64,000 nt of DNA from assembly GCF_052324685.1 (NCBI RefSeq), contig NC_135221.1, forward strand, positions 364,501 to 428,500, read 5' to 3'. Positions 36,927-50,961 of this stretch are shown piece by piece. The translations under genes were made by a program, and so were the position numbers. Position 1 is the stretch's first letter. Each line of letters starts with the position of its first letter. The notes beneath the pieces were generated by a model. That model did not search any database. It saw only the letters and a list, made by a program, of their open reading frames with translations, and was not told where the DNA came from. The DNA is from Brachyhypopomus gauderio. Its lineage: Eukaryota; Chordata; Actinopteri; Gymnotiformes; Hypopomidae.

Positions 36927-38478
36927 GTTTACCCGGGCTATCTGTCCTTGTTTATGTACAAGTTTACCAAGTTAATGATCCTCCTCCAAACGGCCCGTCC
37001 TCAGAACCTAAAAACACATCACACATATAAAACAGGACTTTTTCGTTTTATAAACTCTTAAATCTCTCTCTTACATAATCAAGTTCACCTTCCCTGTTTT
37101 AAGCTCTGTTGGCCATTGTTCCTCTTTTCTTTTCTTTCTTTTTTGAATCAAAAGCATTTAATCCTAGTTTATTGTTATGAATGTAACATAAAACTGATAC
37201 ATTACGTGTCGTCTAGTAGATTAAAGTTTTTAAGGATTAAGATACATATAATATTTTGCTGTTTTCTGTGCTCAGACAGATTACTTTGACCTGCTACGAC
37301 ACACTTAAGTATTGTAAGTATCGGTTCAGAGTGTTTTCACTGTATTTAACTCCGCGACGTGAATCTATTACTGGAGAAAATTAAAAGCAGCCGCGACTCT
37401 GTGTGGTGTAGAGACGTTAATGGTGCTCACCTTCATCATCATCATCCCACAGTACTGTTTCACTTCATTCACAGCTGAAGCCCCAAAAACACAACGACTG
37501 ACGTCAAAAATCTTACGACCGAGTTATCTCTCCAGAATAATACACCAGTTGTCCCGACAGCTACATGTTTCAGCTCTGGAGGGCGAAAGTCGCAGATCCA
37601 AAGTTCAGGTCCGGTGAGTTGAACACAAGTGTGACCGTGTCAGCCCTCATGTGGCCACCCTGGGCTCCAGCAGGAAGATCACTGTTCCGGGCTTATTACT
37701 CATATACTAGATTACTGCACTTTACTCCGGCCACAGCACATCATCACATTGACTGATTAGCTAAAATTATTATTTATCACTCAATTAAAGGAAAATATAC
37801 CAAACGTGGTGTAAACATAGGGAGGCACAAACGGAACCTCCCACTAATGTACGCAGATCAGTGATATTTTATACTATTTTATGCGTATCTTTTATATTGG
37901 TATTTTATACTGCCGCTCACGTCTGAATGAAATCTTCACTTGCTTTTTAACTTTGCGCAATAAAACACAGAAATCCAAAGATAACGTTGTGAATAAAATA
38001 AAACGAAGAACACACACATTGATTCCAGTCTATGTATTGTCTATATAGAATTTATGATATATTATTTTAAAAATCGTCACAGCTTATTGACAAGATATAC
38101 ACTGTAATGCCAATGCCAAATATTAAATGTATCTGCCAAACTACTGCACCAAATATCTAAACATCTAAATTCTGTAAATTTTAACGCTCATTCACGTCTG
38201 ATTTTTAAAAGTAGAGAATAGACCATTTTGATGGTGAAGGGGGCGCTCACCCACGCTGTTTAACCATTTTATCGAAATAAGCGGATTTTTTGTGTTTATT
38301 TAATCGAACCACATTGAGACCGTGGTGATATTTGATTGTAGGTAAGTGTGTAATGTTATAATGTACGCTGACAGGTGTTGGTGTTGTGTATTTGTGTCTC
38401 GCCCCCCCTGTGGACGGTCCCACTCGCCCCTCTTTGCTGGCAGCGCTACACTGTTTCCTGTTGAAGGTCCTGGACTAC
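36927..38478. promoter_or_regulatory. sowahd / septin6 divergent intergenic region
   Basis: About 1.55 kb between the two start codons. Most is AT-rich. The septin6 5' UTR is likely in the GC-richer stretch 38390-38478 (CTGGCAGCGC, TCCTGGACTACATGG). No clear promoter motif was identified and no other coding exon is supported. Confidence 0.5.
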
Positions 38479-40404
38479 ATGGCGGCCACTGAGATCGCGC
38501 GACAAGCGGTAAGAAAACGTTTAATTCATGAACCTGCTTAGATCGGAACCGTGGATCAGAACCGTGGAGCAGAGCTCGACATTACGGTGAGATCAGACGG
38601 AGATTCGGTGAACGGCCCGTTTTCAGGTGACCGGCGCCATGAGCGTGTTGGATGTTATTGGGTCTGGTGCACAATAACGGTGCGGGTGGTACCGGGCTGC
38701 AGGAACACGCACGATCATCTGGACCTCCGCAGAACCTCACATCTTCAGCGCCTCTTCGTTCCACTGAATTAATCACCCCGGAGCTTTTTATTCCGCTTCA
38801 TGCAGATGTTTCTCTTTCGGGTGGACCGTGTCTGGCACATGTTCGGGTGGTCCACCCGGGCCCAGTCTCCACGTCTCCAGTCGTGTCCTACAGTATCAGG
38901 GTCTCTATGTGGACTCTCCGTGTCCAACACACCGTCCGTCTCCACCTCTGGTGTGTACCGGAGGAGCAGCGGCCGGTACCGTTATTTGATGGTCGTGTAC
39001 CGTGTCCCGGGTCTGAATGGGCGTTGTCTACGGATCATCTGCGTTCCGGAGTGATTGAGGGACATTGTTGCAGGCCCGTTTCACCCGCAGCCCGTCCGGG
39101 TCTGCTGGACGGACCTCTGCTCGTTATGGTACCGACAGGCGCGGGTTGTGGTTTACCCTGCAGCTCAGATACTGGGTCAGATACTGGGGCAGATCACCCG
39201 GCGCGCTTCCTTTCAGCGGGGCTGCTTTATGTGCACATGTCGGGCAGCTGTGGACTGTTTGCTCTGTTAATATTTGGTCTAATTAATGTGGTTTCATTTA
39301 AAAGTTTAATTAGTTGTTGTGTTAAGTAGTTTCTCATAATTCTTTAACCTTATCTCTACACCGAACCACTGCGTAATGTAGACTTAGAATAAGGTAAATT
39401 TTGGGACTTTTGATTGGGAGATACTGTTACTAGAATTTAAAGTTTAGTCAAATTTTGAAGATAATGTAATGATTTTAAAAATCACAGGGAATATTATACA
39501 CACACACTTGAGCATACACCCACATTTTGTATATAAATAAAATACAGTGCACATTCAGTCACCACCTTGGCACGCAGCAGGCTGGGACGGTGTGTTTCCT
39601 GTTCGAGTTTATCCAGGCCAGGCGACAGACCTGCCGCTACACTGAGACACAGAAAACAGGAGAGTTGTCCAAACAGCGTAGACCTGCGTTAGTCATGCTG
39701 GTCACACAGTTAGCTGCAGTTCAGTCACTCAGGTTCTCTTTACAAAGATCTTCTGTTCTAGGCCCCTGGACTGATGGCTCTGCTCCACTGCAGAAGCAGA
39801 CGACATGTTTGTTAAATGTGGTTTTAAACTCTTGCCGTTAGACAGGAAAGAGGAAGCTCGCAGTTCAGCACCTGATCTAAACCTCTCAACTCATCACGAA
39901 GTCTGAGTGTCCTGGGGAAACTGAGCTACCTTGTTGTTTTGTGTGCTGTATATTACTTTGTGTTTACTGCCAGACTTGTTAGTGTACACCAAGTTTAGCG
40001 AATGTATGAATAAGAGATATTAAGCACATTTGTTCCTATTTCAGCTTTTATGTAGGATTTGAACCAGTATGAACACGTCTATGTGACTTTAATTGTTTGT
40101 GTATTTGACGCCCTAGTGCTGCATTCTGCTAGGAGATAAGTAAAAATCTTGTAGGAGGTGAAGACGCCCCCCGTGATGAATGTCCCTCTGGTTCTTGTCT
40201 CTTAGGGGGAGGGGGCTCGGGCTGTTCCTCTCTCGGGCCATGTTGGCTTCGACAGCATGCCCGACCAGCTGGTCAACAAATCTGTGAACCATGGATTCTG
40301 CTTCAACATCCTGTGCGTTGGTGAGTAGGTTGTGCGTGTCTGCCCTGCCCACCCTGGGGGGGGGAGGCGGGGACTTAGGCCACGCCCCTCAGTCATCCTC
40401 TGTG

Positions 40405-40436
<32 letters not shown>

Positions 40437-43400
40437 GCGCGTTTTGTCCCACTTACTTTATATGGCTTCACTGGTTGAGAACATTTGCTGTTTAACTCTG
40501 TGTGGCTGTTCAGCCCTAACTGTGATGAAAAAGGTTCATGATATTTCAGTCTGAAACGCGTTTATTTACCAGTGGATATTGATGGTCTTACTGAGAGCAC
40601 TAGAATGGTGTCATATCCATGGTTATTGGCTGTATCCATGGTTACGTGGTTATAGTAGTGCAAGATAAACCAGTTAATTCATCAGCAGTTGCAGAAATGC
40701 ACACTGTTTGCATTACAAAAGTGAGGTTATGTAACCATGGAAACAAGGAGCAGCGTGGTTGAGATTTGAATCTTCCTTGTGATTGGTTAGTGGCAGACGT
40801 GTGTGTGTGTCCTTAACCTGTCCTCCTGTCTCCTCCTGTCTCCTGTCCTTCATGGGCTTTCACAGAAACCTAGCCGCAGGAAGCTTGCTGTTCTATGACC
40901 TTTAATTTTGACCAAACATCTTATTGTCACGTGACCCACTTGTTAACGACCGTCATTGTCGAATCATTAAGGTCTAGAGTCAAACCTGCACCATGTATCA
41001 TCATCAAGATGTTTACAGCACTCGATAATAAAATCAGCCTTCCAGGGACTAATATTACAGTAATAATTAATGCACAGGCCAGTGTCCTGTCCCTCCCAGG
41101 GAGGTGTGTTTGGAGGGTCTCGTCTTTGAGCAGGACGGGGGAACAGACATCAATCTGGCCTCCCTGCACAACTGTGACAACACACAGTAAAATATACCAC
41201 TGTGGTGTTTTAACACTGGACTTCCACACAGAGGAGTGATGTTTATCATCGCCTTGTTCTCGTTACTGTGTGATAAAACGGAGAGATTGTAGAAATCTGC
41301 ACGTCACGTGTGCTCGTCGTGCATGTAGACGGCGTGTCTGCGAGCACACGCCTGGCCCTTCAACACGGATGTAACGTGTCATTTTGGATCATCTGTGGAG
41401 GGATGTTTATGGAGGCTCTTTGAACAGTTGTGGTATTCAGCCAGCAGCAGTTCCTGCCAGATCCGTCCTGCGGAGGACACAGCATGTGACTCCAGACACT
41501 CGAGACTTTGTGCATCTGGAGAGTGTGAGGAGGATTGTCACCTTCAGAGTCGTCTTCCTCTTTATTACTGATCATTCACCTGTGTCCTGTGTGAAGGACA
41601 CACTTCATACTCTCTTCTACTCTGAGAGCAGAAACACGGAGGTGATTTCTGTAGCTCCGTCAGGCTGTCCCATCAGTGACCAGTCACACAGCCTCCCTGG
41701 ACTGGTTCCACTGGGAGGGTTTAATCCAGGCACTGAACTGCAGAATGACATTTGAGTTGGGGAAAAAATAGTTTTAGAAGAGTTGGAAGATTTATTTGAA
41801 ATCGGAAAAGGCTTTTCTCTCGTGCAGGCAGCACAAGGGACTGGAAGGAGAGGTGCGTCTGTTTGATGAACTTCCTGGAGGGGGTTTTCTGAGGAGCAGA
41901 GACAGGAAGTTCCTGGAGATTATAGGGTTTGATTGTATGAGCGTTCTGGTTAGAGTCTGAAGCAGAATGAGCAACCAAACAAAGTAATGAGGGAAACACG
42001 CTGAAAGTGTGTCGGATGGGTGCGGTGGTGTGTGTGTGTTGTGTGGGTGCGGTGGTGGGTGCAGTGGTGTGTGTGTGTGTGTGGGCGTGTGTGTGTTGGG
42101 TGGTGTGTGTGTGTTGGGTAGGTGTGTTGGGTTGGTGCGGTGGTATGTGTTGGGTAGAGCGTGTGTTGGGCTCACCTCCTACCTGTGTCCCAGGTGAGAC
42201 GGGTCTGGGGAAGTCCACGCTGATGGACACACTATTCAACACCAAGTTCGAGGGAGAACCCACCCAGCACAGCCAGCCGGGCGTCCAGCTCCGCTCCAGC
42301 ACCTACGAGCTGCAGGAGAGCAACGTGCGTCTGAAACTCACCATCGTCAACACCGTGGGCTTTGGAGACCAGATCAATAAGGAGGACAGGTGAGGTCCCA
42401 TAAGCAGTACGGGTGAGGTCCCACTCGGAGACGTTTAACGCCGTATCCCTGCTGTTGCTCAACCTGTCCTACAGTCTTAATGGTACATGAACCATTTTAT
42501 TAGCTTAAACACACAGGGCTGTTCAATTAATGGCTTTAATTGAAACGCCATTATCTTTTCATGTTAATATATAATGTGCCAGGTTGTTTAATGGAGCTTT
42601 GTCCTCTATGACCAGAGTCGTAGTTGTACAGTATTAGTCCGGCTTGGCTTCCCCAGAAGCCACACCCCCCCAGAAGCCACACCTCCTTTGCTCTTGTCTG
42701 TAAGATAATACTGGCAGGGAGAAAGTCCCCACTCTCTCATGTGACACTTCGTTGTGGATTTCTCGTAAAGCAGATGAGAAAGGATGATGTCATAGGTCAT
42801 AGTCGGTATCTCTGGCACCAAACCAGCTTGCCGTATTAAATTTCACGCATCTTTTATTTCAAGGTGTAGTTTGTTCAACACTGTGGGAGCACAGAGGCAG
42901 CCTGTTATTAACCCCTTAGCCTGCAGCTCCTAACACAGCCAGCCCCTGTTTGGCAGGGACTGGCACCAGCCTTCGTGCGCTCGCACGGGGACCTCCGGCC
43001 GCACTGTAGCCCCGTGTCCTCACTCCCCACTGACCCGGTGATCTGTCTGCAGCTACAAGCCCATCGTGGAGTTCATTGACGCGCAGTTCGAGTCGTACCT
43101 GCAGGAGGAGCTGAAGATCCGTCGCACGCTGCACAGCTACCACGACACGCGCGTCCACGCCTGCCTCTACTTCATCGCCCCCACTGGACACTCGCTCAAG
43201 TCCCTCGACCTCGTCACCATGAAGAAGCTGGACAGCAAGGTCAGCCCCCGCCCAGATCCACGCCCGAGCCCCCGCCCCAACCACACCCGAGCCCCCGCCC
43301 CAACCCACACACAAACCCACGCCCGAGCCCCCGCCCCAACCACACCCGAGCCCCCGCCCCAACCCACACACAAACCCACGCCCGAGCCCCCGCCCCAACC

Positions 43401-43662
43401 ACACCCGAGCCCCCACCCCAACTCACGTCTGGTTTACCGTGCGAGCCATCGGCCTCATCTGAGCACGTTGGCCAAGCGCACGCAGGTGCACGAGCGTCGT
43501 GGTGCCTCGGTAACACGAGCACACGGGTGGAGGGCCTTTCACACCCGCACTGCTAGCTGGTTCAGCATCGTCCCCCCCCACTTCACACCAGCACACGTCC
43601 AGAGTGACGCCAGCGTGTGTGCTACGCTCAGGTGTGTGTGAGAGTGTGTGTGTAAGTGAGAG

Positions 43663-43696
<34 letters not shown>

Positions 43697-43783
43697 CTTT
43701 TCAGGAAACAGTGTGAGCTCCCTGCTAGTGGCCAGGTTGCTTGGAGTAAAGCCAGCACAGCGTGTGGGATGCAGCTTTGTGTG

Positions 43784-43816
<33 letters not shown>

Positions 43817-44561
43817 ATGTTGGTGCTCTGTGTGTGGAGCCAGGAGGCTGAGTGTTGTATTAACCCCTTACAGTAGCACCACACCTGTACCACACCCACT
43901 CAACAGCACCATCCTACACCCTCAACGGCACCATCCTACACCCTCAACGGCACCATCCTACACCCTCAACGGCACCAGCTCACACAAACGGTCCGTTAAC
44001 AGAATGTCTTTACTGCAGGTCAACATCGTTCCCATCATCGCCAAGTCAGACGCCATCTCGAAGAGCGAGCTCGCCAAGTTCAAGATCAAGATCACCAGTG
44101 AGCTGGTTAGCAACGGAGTCCAGATCTATCAGTTTCCCACTGACGACGAGACCGTGGCTGAGATCAACTCCACCATGAACGTACGTTGGGTCTCCGTCGT
44201 CTGCTGTACTGTGTCACGCTGCCTTCTCTGACAGGAAACGCCAATCGCTGCTTCGTACTTTTGAATCTGCGTTGTCCAGATTTTAAAGCCGTATTTTAAT
44301 GAAAGTCTTTGTGTCTTTTAAATGCAGTTGTGGAATGTCGTCCTTCTCCCTGAGTGTGAATTATCTTGTGGCTCCACGTCTATATTTATTCTTTCTCTGC
44401 TCAGTTTTTCCATTTGCACTTGATGTGACAGTAATGAGTAGTTAAAGTTGGAGGGAACCCATCTGGAGTGCAGCTCGGCGAACGTAGCTTACTGTCAGGA
44501 AAGGGCAGGCCAGAAGGGGAGGAATGCGTAATGAGTGTGTTCTCACTGCAGGAAGTGTGGG

Positions 44562-44595
<34 letters not shown>

Positions 44596-44931
44596 ACCAA
44601 AATAAAGGCTTGTGTGACAAAAGTAAGTGAATGTGGATGTGGCCTCCACCAGTTGCCGCGGTGACCCTGGGTGTCGCCACACTGGTCCCCACACAGGGCC
44701 GCGACCCCAGACACAGCGAGGTGGGTGTGTCCCTGTCCCCTGTCCCCGGCGCTGAGGACGTACGTTAACCCCAGAGGACTTGCGGTGGCTCAGGGCCATG
44801 TGGGTTGTCATCAGCGTTTCCTCAGACGGGGTGTCCTGTCGTCTCCCGCACAAGAGGGACATCCCGACGGTAGACTTGGTCCCGATGGGGTGGTGGCGGC
44901 CGTCTGTCTGCTGGGAGGGCCATGGGCACAG

Positions 44932-44969
<38 letters not shown>

Positions 44970-47900
44970 CTTCCTGTCTGTGTCTGCCTCGTAGCCTCTG
45001 GGTGATCCATCATCCAGCTAATGAAGTTCGAGATGAGATCAACACGTATTTTATATCTTCATTCCACGTTTCCTGTTGAGCAGCGTCTCCGTCACATCGT
45101 GCCCTGTGAGTGCTGTGTGATTGTTGATGGACTCTGTGAAGAATGTGGAAGTTGTGTGATTTGCGTGCGGGTTTGGTGTTCTGCAGGGCCATCTGCCGTT
45201 TGCTGTGGTGGGAAGCACGGAGGAAGTGAAGATTGGGAACAAGATGGCGAAGGCACGTCAGTACCCCTGGGGAACAGTGCAGGGTAAGAATCACGCGTCT
45301 GCCACAGGAAAGGAGGCTGAAGACCAGCTGAGGACATCCAGACAGATCCGTCCTGCCGTGCGGGACGCAGCTGAGCCGTGCGGGACACGGCGCTCCACAG
45401 AAACACACGCCTCTGTTCTTTAACACGTTCTCGTGCAGCCAGTAATGGCAGCAATCCACATCGTCTGTGCAGGCGGAAAACTCTTAATGACTGTGATTCA
45501 GGTGGTGCTGCTGAGCCCTGTGGAACACACAAAACTAGTGTTGTGCTCTCTCTCTCTCTCTCTCTCTCTCAGCTTCTAAGCTTCTTACTAGGGACATACA
45601 GGGATGGAATATGAAAATACTAAAATACTCATCATAAAGTCAGGGGGTATCTCAGGTGTCCATAATGCCTGCTGGTCTGAGGTAGTACTGATTATGTTAA
45701 ACCCAGCGTTACTGTGACTGAACAAGACCGTGACTATAGCTGCTGTAGCATCACTTACTGAGCAAAGAAAATAATCCATGAAAATTTATTCAAATTTATT
45801 TGTACCGCTGCCACAAGCACTTAACACTATCATTGCCTAGAAAATGGCCTCCTGTATATTTATTGGAGCGCCCTCTGCTGGAGAACACGTTCCCACACGG
45901 CTGTGCTGTGTCTTACAGTGGAGAACGAGAACCACTGTGACTTCGTGAAGCTGCGTGAGATGCTGATCCGCGTGAACATGGAGGACCTGCGTGAGCAGAC
46001 CCACACGCGCCACTATGAGCTGTACCGGCGCTGTAAGCTGGAGGAGATGGGCTTCAAGGACACGGACCCCGACACCAAGCCCTTCAGGTGAGCAGCACAC
46101 CTGTACGTGTTACCCTGGCAACCACAAGGACCTGGCGGTGTTTACCAGTCCTGCTGGACAAGGACAAATCTGAGCTGAAGACACCCAGGAAGAGAAGACA
46201 CCCAGGAAGAGAAGACACCCAGGAAGTGAAGACACCCAGTCATTACTTACAGTGGATTAGCTCATAGCTGATTTTTGCTCACTAGCTGAATATTTTTATT
46301 TAATGTGTTTGATGATGGCTGCTTGATATAACTTTTGCGTCTGCAACGTTATGTTACGGCCAGTCATGTATACAGGTAGTCATGGCCTGGTGATTAGGGA
46401 ATTGGTCTTGTGACCGGAGGGTCGTGGATTCGATTCCCAGACCTGAGGCCATGACTGAGGTGCCCCTGAGCAAGGCCCTTAACCCTCAATTGCTCACTTG
46501 TATAAAAATGTAAGTTGCTCTGGATAAGGGCGTCTGCCAAATGCCATAAAATGTAAAAAATGTAAATGTAAAATATTATGTCCTAATGCTGCTGTATGTG
46601 GCTTTTGAAAAACACACTTTTAAGCCCAATATCACTAGTGTGTAAGTTAAAGGTTCATTCCCAATAATGCAACCTTCCCGTTCTCTGGCTTCAGTCTGCA
46701 GGAGACGTACGAGGCCAAGAGGAACGAGTTCATGGGTGAGCTGCAGAAGAAAGAGGAGGAGATGAGGCAGATGTTTGTCCAGAGAGTCAAGGAGAAGGAG
46801 GCGGAGCTAAAGGAGGCTGAGAAGGAGGTTTGTGTCCCGCGGTATTCTGGGGGTTTAACAGCTCCCTGTACTTAGGCTTCTAGAATAAAACCACACATCT
46901 CTTTTTTCATAATTTTGTTAATATCACACAGTAATGCAGTAATTTAAAACAGTCAGTGGATATGACTGAAGAGGTCCAACATTCCTGTATGATGGAGACA
47001 TGCTTCCCTGGTCACTAGGATCCTCCCCTGGTTAATTGGTTATTCCCCTGGTTAATTGGATAATTGCCTGGTTGCTAGGATACTCCCCTGACCCCATGTC
47101 TCTCACATGCAGCTGCACGATAAGTTTGACCGTCTGAAGAAGCTGCACCAGGATGAGAAGAAAAAGTTGGAGGATAAGAAGAAGTCCCTGGATGACGAAC
47201 TCAACTTCTTCAAGCAGAAGAAAACTGCCGCTGAGCTCCTGCAGTCCCAGGCACAGCAGGCAGGGGGCTCCACCACGCTTAAGAGGGAGAAAGAGAGGAA
47301 GAAGTAAGTATCCACCCTCCTCACGCTCTCCACCACCTCCCCGATGACCTCCGATAAACGGAGCCGTACTGTACAGCCGGAGCAATCCTCCCAGTACTCC
47401 CAGCAGACCTACGTGTTTGTCAATGCAGTGTGGTTTTGTGTGGTAAGAAGAAAAAATGCAATGTAAATGCAAACGTTCCGGTGCGTGACCGTTGGAACAT
47501 GCGTGTTTGTCCACATTAGTCCTGTGCACTCTAGACAGAGTTTCGGCTGTACAAGCGTCTCGTAGGGTTCTAGTGTGCTAATACCCCGTCAGGCTGTCAG
47601 ACATTACAGCTTAGCTGAGATTTCCTAACAGCCTCGTATTACAGTAATTAATACACCTTCCAACTCATCTAGGAAGTTGCATGAAATACTGCAACACAAA
47701 GCCAGATATGCTGTCTCTAATTACAGGATAATCCTACACTACATACTAATGTACAACACTACACTATAATATATATTATATAACCTAATGAATTTAATCT
47801 TTCAACTTTTGTCAGATGACTGATACACACAAAGATTTTGATTATTTGATTTTATTGATTGCAATACATATCTGTTCACCCTTGCACAATAATTGATGTT

Positions 47901-50752
47901 GTTTAAATCTTAAGTATGAAGTAAGAATCCTTGTGCATGATGGAATTTGCTTGATTACATCCAAACTACACAGAAGTCTTCTTTTTGGAGCTTTCTCTGC
48001 TAAATACTGTGTGAATGCATTGGTGGTGATGCTAAAGATGTTCAGTATAATACTTTATAGTTTATTAACATAATTTTAAGATCACATAACAGTTAATCAA
48101 AATGGTAACATTTTTATTATCCAGAATGCACATTCAATCAAGTGTTTGCAACTGCCTTGCCAGTGATTTAGCTACATGTAATATTTTACCCAGAGGATTT
48201 AGGAGAATGACCGATTTAGATGGAGGTTCCAGGATGGCCTTGTTGACATTGTCCACTATTCCTGTCATGTTGCTAATCCCTCCTGGTTATGTGTTCAAGC
48301 TGATTTGACCCCCCCACCAGGCCGTGGTAGAGCAGGAGGACGTTTGCACTCAGAAGGTGGACATTTTCTTTTGTAACCCCCCCCCCCACCATTTTCTCTC
48401 ATTTCTCACTGGCTTCTCCATCGTCTCCCGGTGTCTCGTGCCTCCGGGCACCTAGCTTGCCAGGATGTTTGAGTTACGTTCACGCGTTAGTGGGGACACG
48501 CTGTCCACTCGAGGGGCCAGGGGCGTCTCACGTGCGCCTGCTCGACTGGACAGGTCTTGTAAGCGAGGGCGTGGCATGTATGAGACTGTTGTGCTGTGGG
48601 CTGTATGCTGAATTCCTGCTGTTTTCCAGCTAACAACACATCTGCTTGCTGCATGCTGCCTGCACCAGACCCCTTGTGCTGGTAAGACTTCTAAACATTA
48701 GGGAGTGGAGAAATATTCCAGATTTTTGGATTGCTGAGTTTTTTTGCATTCACTATTTAAATACTACAGTACGGCTAAAAATGACGGCACTACCGGGACC
48801 GTAGCCCCACTCTCTCTGCAGTCCTCCTCTTCCTCAGTCTTAATATTTGGTACAGTAAAGCCTAGTGACTGGGGTTAGGACGACATCAGCAGAGTTGCCA
48901 GGCTCTCAGTAAACATCTCCGTCTGGCTGACTGAGGTTCATCTGTTCTCGGGGTCCAGAACAGAGGCGTGTGTCTCGCCCGTCTCTCCACAATGGTGTCT
49001 TTCACCACAGCAGCTGGACCGCACTCGGCTTTGAGATAATGATTTTGTTGGGGAGGGCTGAGGGGTTAAGACCTCCGACCTCCGGGCGGATACACGCGTG
49101 AGAGCTACGTCCTTCAAACCCACGTAGATCTGACTCCCAGTGCGGTGTAGTTACCCAGATGCGTTAGCATGATCAGACATCAGAAGTTAGCATGATCAGA
49201 CATCAGACTACAATAGGCAGTGAGGTAGCGACTTTTAGCTTTAGCTCAGACACTTTCCCATCAGCCCTTTCAGCACGTGAACTAACCTTTAACATTTTCT
49301 TTGTGTGTGAGTGAAGCAGTGTGAACGGAGCCAGCACAGGAAAGTAATCCTCCTTTTCTCTCATTTCCAGTTCAGGGTTCCTGTAGAACGTGTTTCCCCC
49401 CCCCAGCCAGAATGAGCCTGTGAATGAGATCTTCCCTCAGTGTTCCTGAGCCATGCAGCTCAGTCCCAGCCCCGCCCCAACCACACCCCCAGGTCTCGGC
49501 CCCGCCCCAACCACACCCCCAGGTCCCAGCTCCGCCCTCACCCCACCCCCAATCACCCACGTTTCACACGTAATCATGTGGAGGAGGAAAATTTAATGTG
49601 AATGAAATGCTTGATTGAAATGTGTTGTTACCATAATGCCATTATTTTTGTTGTTGTTTTTTTTGTTTGTTTATTTGTTAAGAGCCAGTGTTTCTATAAC
49701 ATTTAATCACCTGTTTTGTGCTTCCAGTGTTGTTAATGTTGATTAATTCTGCATGACTAGGAAATGCCTTTAACTTTAGCGAGTGTGACTACTATTGTGA
49801 TGGCAGGAGGAACAGGCCATAGTGAGAACATGAAGCGGTCGTTAAGGCTGGCAGCACTGTGTGTAGCTGCCGTCTCTGATGCCACTGTTGGTTGGGCTAC
49901 AGTGATGCCAACCAACAAGTCCGTCTCAAGTTCTACTAATTCTGAACGTGCCCATGAAGCCAGACTCTCTTCTCAACGCTTGTTGGGGTCATTTTATGAA
50001 TAGAAACCATCTAAAAACCATCTAGCATATCTGAGTGTTGGTGCACCTTCAGGATTGAGGCAGTACTGATCTCAGCATGCTGGTTGGTGTCTGTGCATCC
50101 TGATGCATGTGAATGTTCCCCAGTTCAGCTAATCATACCTCAACAGTTTAATACATGCCACACAGTTATGGCGGGGTATATTAGCGCAAATGTTGATTGT
50201 GCCACCTTTTAATTAGATGTTGTCTCCATTTTATGCATCTGGTTGTCTTTTATTATTACTTTGTGATATTATTGCCAAGGGTCGAATGTGTCAGTGTGCA
50301 AATGAGTTTAAACATAATAAATGACGGTTTTTACCAAACATTTAAATCGGGCAAAATCATTGTGTGTTTGTACCACATAATTTATTGCATTTATTTATTT
50401 ATTTGGTAACTTTAAATTTCATTAATATGATAAGTGCACATGTTTCCATTACCTAGGTGTAATTAACATTTTAAATGAATGTTTTGGGATGGGGGCTCAG
50501 ATGTTGGGGTTCGCACACACTAGAAGGTCGTCCACGTATTGGCTCAAGGGGGTTTGGGGTCTTTTTTGCAGGTCACTGTTCTTGCTGCTGCAGGAGAATC
50601 CCTTCTGTCCTGGTACCATTTTGTTCAGCTCTCTCTGCACTCTCTGTGTCTGCTGCCCTGAGCCCGTTCTCATGCGTGTTCTGATATACATGTACATTCA
50701 GCTGAGCGGATGACGGAAACACCATGGATCTGTTTCCATGGTGATGACTGGC

Positions 50753-50807
<55 letters not shown>

Positions 50808-50961
50808 CCTGTTGTAGGCAGCAGAAGTGTGACCAGTGCTGAGGGGTGGTGCTTTAATGTGGGGTGACCCATGTCCTCTGGTGGGTGGCTGCCTGTTGGC
50901 TCACTGTGTGTGTTTTGTGTGACTTTTCCTTTGCAGTACACCCTGGCTCTGCACTGAGTAG
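38479..50961 (+). CDS. septin6: Septin-6, GTP-binding cytoskeletal protein
   Basis: Ten exons give 434 aa, the human length: 38479-38508, 40206-40320, 42194-42389, 43053-43239, 44019-44180, 45187-45283, 45919-46087, 46695-46827, 47113-47303, 50937-50961. It starts [13 protein letters not shown]. The GTP-binding domain has G1 GETGLGKS (about residues 49-56), G3 NTVGFGDQ, and G4 AKSD in [13 protein letters not shown]. The septin unique element lies near residues 255-310 ([19 protein letters not shown]). A long C-terminal coiled coil follows ([20 protein letters not shown], then [20 protein letters not shown]). The last exon, only 25 bp, encodes NTPWLCTE, matching the human ending NNPWLCTE. Septin-6 group proteins form the SEPT2-6-7(-9) filament and bind GTP without turning it over. 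If intron 9 is kept, the donor itself supplies a stop right after ERKK. Confidence 0.96.
40406..40436. repeat. Poly(C) tract
   Basis: About 28-31 C in a row in septin6 intron 2, followed by GCGCG. The length is likely uncertain in the assembly. Confidence 0.9.
42018..42165. repeat. GT-rich simple repeat before septin6 exon 3
   Basis: Irregular GGTGTGTGTGTTG-type repeats end about 30 bp before the exon at 42194. They account for Cys/Val/Gly-rich ORFs here. Confidence 0.85.
43245..43425. repeat. C-rich minisatellite in septin6 intron 4
   Basis: Tandem CCCCGCCCCAACCACACCC and GAGCCCCCGCCCCAACCCAC blocks begin directly after the donor of the exon ending 43239. CGAGCCCC is the common core. Confidence 0.92.
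43640..43815. repeat. Two GT microsatellites
   Basis: GT runs at about 43657-43694 and 43785-43813 in septin6 intron 4, separated by 90 bp of unique sequence. Confidence 0.9.
44937..44969. repeat. Poly(G) tract
   Basis: About 33 G in a row in septin6 intron 5. This is a G-quadruplex candidate and a likely sequencing weak spot. Confidence 0.9.
46377..46572 (+). mobile_element. tRNA-derived SINE (V-SINE-like)
   Basis: The head resembles a tRNA with an A-box-like TGGCCTGGTGATTAGGG and a B-box-like GTGGATTCGATTCCCAG. The body has GAGGTGCCCCTGAGCAAGGC and the core TTGCTCTGGATAAGGGCGTC followed by TGCCAAATGCC, a hallmark of fish V-SINE/HE1-type elements. The tail is repeated ATGTAAA, as in SINEs that borrow an L2-type LINE tail. 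It lies in septin6 intron 7 in the sense direction. It is not a working tRNA gene because no full cloverleaf is present. Confidence 0.9.
47304..50936 (+). other. septin6 intron 9
   Basis: 3.6 kb of mostly unique AT-rich sequence. It includes a C-rich block at 49460-49560 (CCCCGCCCCAACCACACCC motifs) and a (GT)n run at 50757-50806. A strong acceptor (CTCTCATTTCCAG) at 49370 could join a short alternative last exon, described under findings. No unrelated gene is seen. Confidence 0.7.
50757..50806. repeat. (GT)n microsatellite
   Basis: About 24 GT repeats, 130 bp upstream of the last septin6 exon. Confidence 0.95.

Noticed and set aside
38652-39329. 225-codon ORF in septin6 intron 1
   Set aside because: Low-similarity sequence in a GC-rich first intron, with several overlapping frames open. 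No homology is recognised.
42007-42393. Extended N-terminal reading of a septin6 exon 3 ORF
   Set aside because: The upstream part is a GT-rich repeat. The family sequence and the acceptor CCCAG place the exon start at 42194.
46377-46572. Possible tRNA gene
   Set aside because: Only A and B boxes remain. The downstream V-SINE core and ATGTAAA tail show it is a SINE.
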